From the NCBI RefSeq assembly GCF_023093535.1, contig NZ_CP095757.1, positions 1,860,001 to 1,924,000 on the forward strand: DNA of 64,000 bases, given 5' to 3'. Every line of letters begins with the position of its first letter. The first letter of the stretch is position 1. The stretch comes from Halovivax limisalsi (lineage in GTDB: Archaea > Halobacteriota > Halobacteria > Halobacteriales > Natrialbaceae). Both the position numbers and the translations under genes were made by a program. Under the pieces are notes generated by a model, which saw nothing but the letters and a program-made list of their open reading frames with translations, did not search any database and was not told the DNA's origin. Below, piece after piece: positions 19,045-26,354 of the stretch.

Positions 19045-20427
19045 TCACTCGCTCTCCTCGTGGGTGCCGACGGGCGGACGGTTGACCTCCGCGGCCGGCG
19101 ACGCCTCGAGGTCCGTCTCGGTCGTCAACTCGTCGAGGTCGCCGTCCGTGCGGGCGTCCTGATCGATGCGCATCGAGCAGAACTCGACGCCGCACATCGA
19201 GCAGAAGCGGGCGTCGGTGTAGTTGTCCCCGGGGAGCGTCTGGTCGTGGTACTCGCGGGCCCGTTCGGGGTCGAGCGCGAGGGCGAACTGTTCGGTCCAG
19301 TCGAAGGCGTACCGTGCCGCCGAGAGCGCGTCGTCCCAGTCCCGAGCGCCCGGCCGATTGGTCCCGACGTCGGCGGCGTGGGCCGCGATCCGATACGCGG
19401 CGAGGCCGTCGCGGACGTCCGCCTCGTCGGGGAGTCCGAGGTGTTCCTTCGGCGTGACGTAACAGAGCATGGCGGCGCCGTGCTGGGCGGCGATCGCCGC
19501 GCCGATGGCGCTCGTGATGTGGTCGTATCCCGGCGCGATGTCCGTAACGAGCGGTCCGAGGACGTAGAACGGCGCGCCGTCACACACGCGCTGTTGGCGC
19601 CGGACGTTCTCGGCGATGCGGTCCATCGGGACGTGGCCCGGTCCCTCGACCATCACCTGCACGCCGTGGTCCCGGGCCCGACGCGTCAGCTGGCCGAGTG
19701 TATCGAGTTCGGCGTACTGGGCGTCATCGCACGCGTCGGCCAGGCAACCCGGTCGGAGGCTATCGCCGAGACTGATCGTCACGTCGTGGGTCGCACATAT
19801 CTCGCAGATGTTGTCGAACGACGTGTAGAGCGGATTCTGCTTCCCGGAGGCCGTCATCCACTTCGCCAGGATCGACCCGCCTCGCGAGACGATGCCCGTC
19901 GTGCGCTCTTCGGTGAGCGGCAGGTGTTCGGCGAGGATACCGGCGTGTATCGTCATGTAGTCGACGCCCTGTCGGGCTTGCTTCTCGATGACCGACAGCA
20001 GCAGGTCGACGCTGAGATCGCCGGGGGCGCCCGCGCGCTTGCGCGCCTCGTAGACCGGTACCGTGCCGATCGGAACCGGGGAGCGCGCGAGATGGTCCTC
20101 CCTGATCGCGTCGAGGTCGGCGCCCGTCCCCAGGTCCATCACCGTATCTGCGCCGTGGTGGACGGCCGCGTGTAGTTTTGCCCGCTCCTCGTCGAGCTCG
20201 CTGGTCGTCTCGCTGTTGCCGATGTTCGCGTTTACCTTCGTCGCGAACGCCCGGCCGATGATCATCGGATCGAGCGTCTCGTGGCCGTGATTCGCGGGAA
20301 TTACCGCCGTTCCGTCTGCGACCTGTTCGCGGACGAACTCACCCTCGCATCGTTCGCGCTCGGCGACGCGGCGCATCTCGTCCGTTACGATCCCGTCACG
20401 AGCCGCCTGCAACTGCGTGCGAGCCAT
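19045..20427 (-). CDS. thiC: Phosphomethylpyrimidine synthase ThiC
   Basis: Radical SAM enzyme that converts aminoimidazole ribotide to the HMP-phosphate half of thiamine. The product has 460 residues, with the family blocks [17 protein letters not shown]-type (here [10 protein letters not shown]), [15 protein letters not shown] and the C-terminal cluster motif CSMCGVEFC, where the Cys residues bind the Fe-S cluster. The start at ATG 20427 is supported by a TATA box at 20450-20459, which makes the transcript leaderless. No TPP riboswitch fits in the short upstream space. A 17-bp palindrome overlaps the start codon and may be the operator. Confidence 0.97.
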   Translation of the reverse strand: MARTQLQAARDGIVTDEMRRVAERERCEGEFVREQVADGTAVIPANHGHETLDPMIIGRAFATKVNANIGNSETTSELDEERAKLHAAVHHGADTVMDLGTGADLDAIREDHLARSPVPIGTVPVYEARKRAGAPGDLSVDLLLSVIEKQARQGVDYMTIHAGILAEHLPLTEERTTGIVSRGGSILAKWMTASGKQNPLYTSFDNICEICATHDVTISLGDSLRPGCLADACDDAQYAELDTLGQLTRRARDHGVQVMVEGPGHVPMDRIAENVRRQQRVCDGAPFYVLGPLVTDIAPGYDHITSAIGAAIAAQHGAAMLCYVTPKEHLGLPDEADVRDGLAAYRIAAHAADVGTNRPGARDWDDALSAARYAFDWTEQFALALDPERAREYHDQTLPGDNYTDARFCSMCGVEFCSMRIDQDARTDGDLDELTTETDLEASPAAEVNRPPVGTHEESE

Positions 20428-20442
20428 ACAACTGAGTTGTAT
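20426..20442. promoter_or_regulatory. 17-bp palindrome over the thiC start codon
   Basis: ATACAACTGAGTTGTAT is a perfect palindrome with one central base. It covers the first bases of thiC and the space back toward the TATA box, so a bound protein would block initiation. Haloarchaea use the HTH regulator ThiR to repress thiC when thiamine is present; assigning this site to ThiR is inference. Confidence 0.55.
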
Positions 20443-20449
20443 TACTAGG

Positions 20450-20459
20450 TTATAATTTA
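20450..20459 (-). promoter_or_regulatory. TATA box of thiC
   Basis: The minus strand reads TAAATTATAA, centred 27-28 bp before the ATG at 20427, the standard archaeal TATA-to-start-site distance. Confidence 0.6.
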
Positions 20460-20630
20460 TCTGGTATCGACCGCACCGATCGCCCTCGCGCAGCGGTAGC
20501 GCACGACTCGACGACACGGCGTCGAATGGTTCGGCGGACTTGGGAGCGAGCGGACGAGTCCGTTCTCGGCGAGTTGCCGTCCGGGCGGTCGTCGGCGGGC
20601 GTTTTTGAGTTCGAGGCCCGTACGAACGGT

Positions 20631-21314
20631 ATGACGTCCCGAAGTGAGATACCGGAATCGGGGATCGAGGTCGTCGCGCGCTTCGACGGCGGCTGTAGCT
20701 GGATCGCCGACCCCGACGAATCGATGGAACGAGCGAGTCACGCGCTGGTAGCCGACGGTGACGTCTGGGTCGTCGACCCCGTCGACGGGGACGGCGTCGA
20801 CGAGGTACTGTCCGCGTACGGGCCCGTGGCCGGCGTCGTCGTCGCGCTCGATCGCCACCGCCGCGACGCGGCGGCGATCGCGAAGCGACACGACGTGGCG
20901 GTCTGGCTCCCGGACTGGTTCGACGGCGTGGCCGACGGCGTCGACGCCCCGATCGAACGATTCGGGGCCACGCTGGCGGACACCGGCATCGAGTCACGCG
21001 TGGTCGCTCGGAGCCGCTTCTGGCGAGAGATCGCGCTGTTCGATCCGATAGCTGACACGCTCGTGGTCCCGGAGAGCGTCGGAACGGCGGCGTACTACCT
21101 GGCCGGTGCGGAACGCCTGGGCGTCCACCCGGTTCGTCGTCTCAACCCGCCGCGGGCGCAACTCGGTGACTTCGACCCGACACGGATTCTCGTCGGACAC
21201 GGCCCTCCGGTGGAACCCGACGCCGGAGCCGCCCTGCACGATGCGCTGGACGGTTCTCGTCGTCGCGCACCTGGACTCTACGCCTCGATCGTCCGCGAGG
21301 CGCTGCCGATCTAA
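20631..21314 (+). CDS. Metallo-beta-lactamase-like protein lacking the metal motif
   Basis: A 227-residue protein whose strand order resembles the metallo-beta-lactamase fold ([30 protein letters not shown], then [12 protein letters not shown] and ILVGHGPPV near the end). The usual HxHxDH metal-binding motif should fall where ALDRHRRDA is, and is missing. Such degenerate members are common in haloarchaea and have no known activity. A T-rich element about 25 bp upstream (GTTTTTGAG) suggests leaderless transcription from ATG 20631. It is divergent from thiC. Confidence 0.7.
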   Translation: MTSRSEIPESGIEVVARFDGGCSWIADPDESMERASHALVADGDVWVVDPVDGDGVDEVLSAYGPVAGVVVALDRHRRDAAAIAKRHDVAVWLPDWFDGVADGVDAPIERFGATLADTGIESRVVARSRFWREIALFDPIADTLVVPESVGTAAYYLAGAERLGVHPVRRLNPPRAQLGDFDPTRILVGHGPPVEPDAGAALHDALDGSRRRAPGLYASIVREALPI

Positions 21315-21351
21315 CCGTCAGCGTTCGATCGGAGGAACCGAATATCGGTTC

Positions 21352-21762
21352 TCAGGCGGTGAGCCGGCCGTGTTCGACTTTCATGCACCGATCCTGGACG
21401 ACGGTCAGGCCGGCCGACTCGGCCCGCTCGGCCGCTGCGTCGTCGCGAATGCCGAGCTGGGTCCAGAGCGCCTCCACGTCGTCGCGATCGATCGCCTCGT
21501 CGACGATTCCCGCCACCTCGTCGCTCGGACGGAACACGCAGCCCACCTCGACCCGCCCCTCGACGGCCGATAGCGAGTCGGCCGCCTCGGCTCCGATGAC
21601 TACGTCTGCGTACGGATTGACCGGGACGATCTCGTAGCCGTGGCGTTCGAGGTAGGCAGGGACGTCGTGCGCCGCCTTGCCCGGCGTCCGTGAACAGCCG
21701 ACGACGGCGATGCGACGGTGCTCGAGCACCGCCCGCATCTCGGCGTCGCTCTGGGTTGGCAT
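21352..21762 (-). CDS. CoA-binding domain protein
   Basis: A 136-residue protein made of a single Rossmann-like CoA-binding domain of the YccU type. IAVVGCSRTPGKAAHDVPAY is the nucleotide-binding start, followed by IVPVNPYA and VFRPSDEV segments. Stand-alone proteins of this family bind CoA or a similar cofactor; their role is unsettled. It is convergent with the metallo-beta-lactamase-like gene. Confidence 0.85.
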   Translation of the reverse strand: MPTQSDAEMRAVLEHRRIAVVGCSRTPGKAAHDVPAYLERHGYEIVPVNPYADVVIGAEAADSLSAVEGRVEVGCVFRPSDEVAGIVDEAIDRDDVEALWTQLGIRDDAAAERAESAGLTVVQDRCMKVEHGRLTA

Positions 21763-21901
21763 ACCGGTTCTTCGGTCGCCGACTGGAAAACGGCGTCGCC
21801 GGGTGGATCCGCCGGCGTCGGGCGCGCTCGGTCGATTGAGTTCGACCGTCGACCCCCGGGTCGCGCCCGGCTCGGACCGGGACTGTCGAATCGGACGCCC
21901 C

Positions 21902-22525
21902 TCAGGAGAGGCCCGCGGTTCGGATCGTCGGTTCGCCGTCCTCGTTCTCCTCGACTTCGAGTACGACGTCGAACAGCTGTTTGAGGGTGTTCATCGTCTG
22001 GTCGTCGTGCGCGGTCGAATCGATCACGCACAGGCCCAGCGCGTCGGCGCTCTGAATGCGACCGGTGAAGACGTGCAGGAACCGAAACACCGTCTGTAAG
22101 TCCGAATACATCAGGAGCGTCGAGACGGAGTGTAAGAGGATGCGGTTCTGGGTGAGCCCGCGCGTCTCGTAGAACTCCTGGAGGAACTCCGAGAGCTTGA
22201 TCCCGATGCCGGTCATGTCGACCGGCGAGGAGGCATAGCGGATTCGGGGATCGTTATCGACCGTCCCGATTCCGCGCTGTTTGGTGACGCAATCGACGAT
22301 GCCGATGTCGGGATCGGTCGTGTTGCATCGTTCCGTGAACTGTTCTAAGATCTTCTCGGCGCTGTCTTTGGTCGTTACGATGATCGAGCCGTCGCCCCGA
22401 TCCGCGCCGGAGGCCAGTATATCGAGCGCCATATCCCGCTTGCCCGTCAGTGGTGGACCAGCGACGAGAACGTTCGTGCCGGCGTCCAGCTCGTCACCGA
22501 CCGCGACATCTGCGAGGTCATACAT
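21902..22525 (-). CDS. RAD55/KaiC-like RecA-fold ATPase
   Basis: A 207-residue RecA-superfamily protein. The Walker A motif is GPPLTGK (residues 23-29) and a Walker B-like strand is RILLHSVSTLL. It has a single ATPase domain, shorter than bacterial KaiC. Haloarchaeal relatives are labelled RAD55 family and may regulate signalling or transcription rather than recombination; no partner gene is adjacent to decide this. An AT-rich GGAATATAACC element about 80 bp upstream could be the promoter. Confidence 0.8.
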   Translation of the reverse strand: MYDLADVAVGDELDAGTNVLVAGPPLTGKRDMALDILASGADRGDGSIIVTTKDSAEKILEQFTERCNTTDPDIGIVDCVTKQRGIGTVDNDPRIRYASSPVDMTGIGIKLSEFLQEFYETRGLTQNRILLHSVSTLLMYSDLQTVFRFLHVFTGRIQSADALGLCVIDSTAHDDQTMNTLKQLFDVVLEVEENEDGEPTIRTAGLS

Positions 22526-22707
22526 GCCAAATTCTCACATCCCTTCGTCATCCCACGTGACCGGGAGCTCGATTGTGTACTGATATAGAAGCGGCGAACG
22601 GGTTATATTCCTTTTGATTACATAGGCTATCCAACAGCAACCCGCCCCGGTCATGGATTCCGATAATAAGTAACACTTGTGTCGCGGTTGGCGTAGCCAT
22701 TTCCCGA

Positions 22708-23562
22708 CTACAGCGGCACCTCGACGTACACAGATGCCCGTCCGACGACGAAGGCCAGCGCAGCCAGAAACATGCCGTATTTGAGATAGGACTGCCCCGT
22801 CGCGGGATCGCGGAAGCTCGCCCGTGCGGCAAAGAGCATGTATCCCGCCGCCGGGACGACTACCACGAGATACGCGGCGCTGAACTGATCCAGGAGGTAG
22901 GGGAGCGGACTGGCGATGATCGCGACGACGAGGACGATCGTGGCGATCCAGAGCGAACGGCGCTCCCCGATCGCGATCGGCAGCGTGTTCAAGCCCTCCT
23001 TTCGATCGCCCTCGACGTCCTCGACGTCTTTGACGATCTCGCGACTGACCGTCGAGAGCGCCGCGAGCGCAAAGAGGACCAGCGCCGGTGCGATATTGGT
23101 TGCAGCCGCCGCACCGAAGAGGAACGTGCTCCCGACCAGGTAGGCGACGACCGCGTTCCCCGCGCCGGGGAGCCCCTTGAACACCTTCGTGTAGATCACC
23201 AGCGCGACGAGGTTCGCAGTCGCGATCGCGATCGCGAGTGGCGGGAGGGTTAGTGCCAGCCCGACCGCGCCGGCGAAACAGGCGATCGAGAACCAGAGTG
23301 CCTGTCTCGGCGTGACGGCCCCGCGGGGGATCGGCCGCCCCGGCTTGTTGTGAGCGTCGATCGCGCGGTCGAAGTAATCGTTGATCGCGTTGCCGGCACC
23401 GGTTCCGAAAAAGGTCGCGACGGTCGCCGCCGTGATCGCGAGGCCGGCATCCGGAACGCCGCCGGCGACGAAGCCCCCGATCAGGGTCAGCATTGCGGCG
23501 GCCAGGGCGTTCACCGGCCGCAGCAATTCGAACAGGCCCCGGCCAGTCTCCGGCAGCGTCAT
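22708..23562 (-). CDS. Geranylgeranylglycerol-phosphate geranylgeranyltransferase (UbiA family)
   Basis: Membrane prenyltransferase that adds the second geranylgeranyl ether chain to sn-3-O-(geranylgeranyl)glyceryl-1-phosphate, a core step in archaeal lipid synthesis. The product has 284 residues and about eight membrane segments. Both Asp-rich UbiA motifs are present: NDYFDRAID near residue 60 and DVEDVEGDR near residue 180. UbiA relatives with other acceptors cannot be fully excluded, but motif type and length match archaeal DGGGP synthase. Confidence 0.88.
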   Translation of the reverse strand: MTLPETGRGLFELLRPVNALAAAMLTLIGGFVAGGVPDAGLAITAATVATFFGTGAGNAINDYFDRAIDAHNKPGRPIPRGAVTPRQALWFSIACFAGAVGLALTLPPLAIAIATANLVALVIYTKVFKGLPGAGNAVVAYLVGSTFLFGAAAATNIAPALVLFALAALSTVSREIVKDVEDVEGDRKEGLNTLPIAIGERRSLWIATIVLVVAIIASPLPYLLDQFSAAYLVVVVPAAGYMLFAARASFRDPATGQSYLKYGMFLAALAFVVGRASVYVEVPL

Positions 23563-23622
23563 GGCTCCTCTTCCGCAAGCGCCGAGTAAAAAGGGTGCGA
23601 TGTACGTCGCCGGGGCGGCGGT

Positions 23623-23805
23623 TTATCGCCAGTCCTCGAGCGAACAGAGCAGTTCCGTCTCGACCGACAACCACTGTGTCAATCGCTGCTCGCCCTCCGC
23701 GTCGGTCGGCACTGCTGTCCATACCCGCTCGTCGTCCGTGAGTAGTTCGAGCTCTTCGGATCCCGCATCCGCGCTCCCGCCGACGGGTGGGTCCTGGACG
23801 GACAT
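23623..23805 (-). CDS. DUF7511 family small protein
   Basis: A 60-residue acidic protein matching the haloarchaeal DUF7511 pattern: LELLTDDERVWTAVP, TQWLSV and a final SLEDWR. Function is unknown. The start at 23805 is chosen over one eight codons upstream because the AT-rich CATTTAAGTAA patch (about 23835) sits at promoter distance from it. Confidence 0.75.
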   Translation of the reverse strand: MSVQDPPVGGSADAGSEELELLTDDERVWTAVPTDAEGEQRLTQWLSVETELLCSLEDWR

Positions 23806-24064
23806 GGTAATTGATATCACAAGCTCCATTTACTTAAATGAAGCGAAACTGGGGGTCACTGCCGCTATTTGTAGTTGGAATCAAGGGGAGAGCGTGTATT
23901 AATAAATTTGCCGGCGAACTTACTCGGATTGTGTGATCGGCGACGCCCTTGCGAGTCGATTGCTGGGAACAGTTGCTACCGCACACCGGGTGCGCGCACC
24001 TCGAAAGAGAAACGGTCTTAAAGGAGCGACGAAAACGTATTCCTGTCAGCCCGAAACTGACCGA

Positions 24065-24139
24065 GGGCGCTTAGCTCAGTCTGGACAGAGTACTTGGCTT
24101 CGGACCAAGCTGTCGCGGGTTCAAATCCTGCAGCGCCCA
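24065..24139 (+). tRNA. tRNA-Arg (anticodon TCG)
   Basis: A 75-nt cloverleaf. The acceptor arms GGGCGCT and AGCGCCC pair fully, the D-loop has AGCTCAGT, the anticodon stem CTTGG/CCAAG encloses the loop CTTCGGA with anticodon TCG (reads CGA, Arg), and the T-arm has GGTTCAAATCC. CCA is not encoded and no intron is present. No copy of its 3' end was noticed nearby, so there is no sign of integration at this gene. Confidence 0.95.
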
Positions 24140-24456
24140 TTCGTTTACGCCTCGATTCTGCGCCAAACCTAATTCTACCGTAGGCCCTTGTAATCGACTG
24201 TGTTCGGCGGAATCCAGTATCGACGAAAAGGAGTCTGAAATTGATCCCAACGGGCGACGGGTTGCGGAACCGTTCCGTCGGTCGATTCTGTTCGCAAACG
24301 CGGGGTGGTCGGCGTGACCGGGGTTTCCGATATCGACCCCGAGATTTTCCGAAAGCGGGTCGCCACTGCACCGTCGCCGACGACGGATCGCGAGTTCCGC
24401 CGGCCCGAATGCGGGTGCCAATGTACTCGACTTCTCGACGGCCACTCTGAGGCCGG
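24140..24456. other. Spacer after tRNA-Arg with a doubtful Cys-rich ORF
   Basis: 317 bp without a confident gene. A plus-strand frame opening at GTG 24305 and ending at 24583 could encode 92 residues with a Cys cluster (ECGCQC, then C about 20 residues later) and haloarchaea-like third-position GC. It runs about 125 bp into the opposite-strand membrane protein gene and has no recognised relative, so it is left uncalled. Confidence 0.3.
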
Positions 24457-24726
24457 TCACCGTCGGATCTGTTCGCGACGAATCGAGCGCGGTCGGCGTG
24501 TCGCGACCGACCCGAGCGTCAGCAAGAGCGCGGGCGAGATCGCGACGCCGCCGATCGTCCACAGGCTCTGCGTGAAGTCGTAGCCGCCGAAGACGTTGAT
24601 CTGCCAGGTGAAGACGCCGAGTTGCAGTGCCCAGGCCACCGTCAGGATGGTGATGGCCAGGACGTCGAGCAGGGCGATATGGTTGTTATTCGTTCCGCCG
24701 CCGATCGCAATTTGTCTCGTTGCCAT
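24457..24726 (-). CDS. Small membrane protein, two spans
   Basis: An 89-residue protein with two hydrophobic segments (about residues 20-42 and 56-73), a Gly/Asn-rich start and a very basic C-terminus (RRPRSIRREQIRR) that should stay in the cytoplasm. Function is unknown. A GGTTTAAGTC element about 35 bp upstream is a plausible promoter. It lies just downstream of the pilin gene on the same strand. Confidence 0.6.
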   Translation of the reverse strand: MATRQIAIGGGTNNNHIALLDVLAITILTVAWALQLGVFTWQINVFGGYDFTQSLWTIGGVAISPALLLTLGSVATRRPRSIRREQIRR

Positions 24727-24807
24727 GGGATGATACCCAGGCAGAACGGTCGGGATTTGTGACTTAAACCCCTAAATGGTATTTAAATTGATTATCAATG
24801 TTTTGTA

Positions 24808-24836
24808 CGTGTGTCAAAGAAAGGATAAATAAGAGG
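24808..24836 (-). terminator. T-rich terminator after the pilin gene
   Basis: Directly after the pilin stop codon the minus strand has several short T tracts (CTCTTATTTATCCTTTCTTTG). This matches archaeal intrinsic termination at T-rich stretches without a hairpin. Confidence 0.45.
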
Positions 24837-25313
24837 TTATCCGAGTTCGAAGGTACCGACCTGAGTACTGCCCTCAGCTCCATCTAGGGGATCTCCGGCC
24901 GACAGGTCTCCCTGGATTGCGTAGATAGTATACTCAGTCCCGGTGCCGAAGGTACTGTCCGACCCAGTAAAGTCAGAGTTCGAACCAGTATTCGAGATTG
25001 TATACTCAACTCCCGTATTGGCCGCCTCTGAATTGGTGTCAGACAGGACTTGGCCATTGTCCGGATTCACTATAACTAGATTATCCGCACTACCGCCATC
25101 TTGAACAGTAACAGTAACTTCGCTCGTGCCATCTCCTGCGATGTCGACATTTGCAGTCACTGCATCACTGCCTGGCCCGATCCCCATCACGAAGGCCGCA
25201 ATCACAGCTGCAAGAATCACCGTTATCGCAACCATGAGGATTACGCCGATCACCGGTGATACGGCGCGTTCGTCGTCCGATCCGATCAGTCGTTCGCTTA
25301 GTGTTCCGTTCAT
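24837..25313 (-). CDS. Type IV pilin (archaeal pilin N-terminal domain)
   Basis: A 158-residue pilin-like protein. After a short charged leader with DDERAVSPVIGVIL comes the long hydrophobic helix (about residues 18-43) typical of DUF1628/archaeal pilins. The prepilin peptidase PibD should cut just before it. The rest is a beta-rich, Thr/Ser/Gly/Asp head domain with several possible N-glycosylation sequons (for example NTG-flanking SNTGS), fitting a substrate of the AglB system. The GC content is visibly lower than in neighbours, as often seen in variable surface genes. ATG 25313 is the start; a frame extension of 50 residues upstream would bury the signal and is rejected. Confidence 0.85.
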   Translation of the reverse strand: MNGTLSERLIGSDDERAVSPVIGVILMVAITVILAAVIAAFVMGIGPGSDAVTANVDIAGDGTSEVTVTVQDGGSADNLVIVNPDNGQVLSDTNSEAANTGVEYTISNTGSNSDFTGSDSTFGTGTEYTIYAIQGDLSAGDPLDGAEGSTQVGTFELG

Positions 25314-25463
25314 GCGTGTTTGCACCCGTGCACAGCCACATGACGGAAACCTTATCTCGCGGGCGACTGAGCACCCACACGCGACGGATCGAGGGAATGG
25401 GACTTCCGCTTCGTCCGTCAAACTGCGTTTTCCGTTTCGGTGGCCGTGTACGAGATTCATCAC

Positions 25464-25660
25464 AGCCCTATGCTAATATAAAGGTTCTTGCCGGTCACGC
25501 TATCTTGTCAGTGATAGAACTTGTCATCAGGTATCCGAGCCGACTCCAATCTACCGTAGAAGACCTCCAAGCACCTCTTGAAAGCTCTCAGAGGCTCGAA
25601 TTCGCTTGAATAAAGGGCTACCTTTTGATACCATAATAGTTTTGGGCGTTTCAAAACTCG
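25464..25660. other. AT-rich spacer upstream of the pilin
   Basis: Low-GC sequence without a gene. Near 25487 the minus strand reads CCTTTATATTAGC, a strong TATA-like element that could drive the pilin gene with a long leader. A small hairpin (AGTTTTG, 7-base loop, CAAAACT) lies at 25638-25658. Confidence 0.4.
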
Positions 25661-25663
25661 TAA

Positions 25664-25890
25664 CTGATTAGGACTTCAGACGCGTTCGTCGACGCCGAAG
25701 CGCTCGCGCGCACCTACGACGGGGGATACCACGACGATGTCTGGCCGATCGTCGAGCAGTACTGCGAGTGATGGACTACTCGAGTCGACACCCCGACAAG
25801 GGTTCGGAAGCGATCGCGAGCGCGCTCGACGTCCCGCGGAGCCGGATTCGTCCCTGGCTCGACGGTGGCCAACACGATGCAGTCCGGGCG
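25664..25890 (+). pseudogene. Frameshifted, truncated gene fragment
   Basis: One frame runs from about 25664 through EALARTYDGGYHDDVW and VEQYCE to a TGA at 25769. The next frame continues at once with MDYSSRHPDKGSEA and LDVPRSRIRPWLDGG. The junction reads GAGTGATGGAC; adding a single G gives GAG TGG ATG GAC, which joins both halves into one frame. Both halves look like haloarchaeal coding sequence, with acidic residues and GC-rich third positions. The second half resembles a helix-turn-helix segment. The gene is cut off on both sides, and no function can be named. Confidence 0.55.
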
Positions 25891-25937
25891 ACCGACGTCG
25901 CGAGCGGGGTGGTGTTGGACGTGGTCGAGGGAGACGG

Positions 25938-26165
25938 GTCGCCCGGGTGGATTTCGATCAGCGGGTCCACGCAGCGCGTCGATCACGTCGAGGTCCTCGT
26001 TGTTGCCGGCGACGAACGGGGTCGGCGCGGGGAGGTCTTGGCGCTCCAGATCGCCCCCTGTAGCGCGGCGTCGAGCGCTTCGATCTGGTACGGAGCCAGG
26101 AGTGCCTCTCGGCGGTCCGGCGCTGACGCGTGGGCATCGCCGAGGACGAGTATCTGCCGTGGTGT
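25938..26165 (-). pseudogene. Broken metallophosphoesterase gene
   Basis: Minus-strand fragments in three frames spell parts of one phosphoesterase: QILVLGDAHASAPDRREAL in the first, GGDLERQDLPAPT with FVAGNNEDLDVIDALRG in the second, and DPLIEIHPGD in the third. The GDAH and GNNED blocks are calcineurin-like metal-binding motifs and appear in the correct order. Frameshifts separate the fragments and the C-terminal half is missing. It lies head to head with the other gene fragment. Confidence 0.7.
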
Positions 26166-26354
26166 GCGGTGCCGTTCTTCAAAGTCGCTCGCCTTGCTGG
26201 CGGGCCCTGACCCGGACGGGCGGTGATCGACGCGGACTGTGGCGGGGAGACGGTACCGGGTACGGGGGCATCGAAATATCGACCGCCGCAGGTGTGTTGT
26301 GGGCGTCCCGGATGGTCGGACCGAACGAGTCGGCTCGATCCCCGGTCCGGTGCG

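Noticed and set aside
19045-20997. ThiC start upstream of 20427
   Set aside because: The extension is Arg-rich and crosses the TATA box; ThiC homology begins at ATG 20427.
24065-24139. Integration site at tRNA-Arg
   Set aside because: No repeat of the tRNA 3' end and no integrase gene were seen nearby.
25314-25463. 50-residue N-terminal extension of the pilin
   Set aside because: It would place the prepilin peptidase site deep inside the protein; the extension has no pilin-like or haloarchaeal composition.
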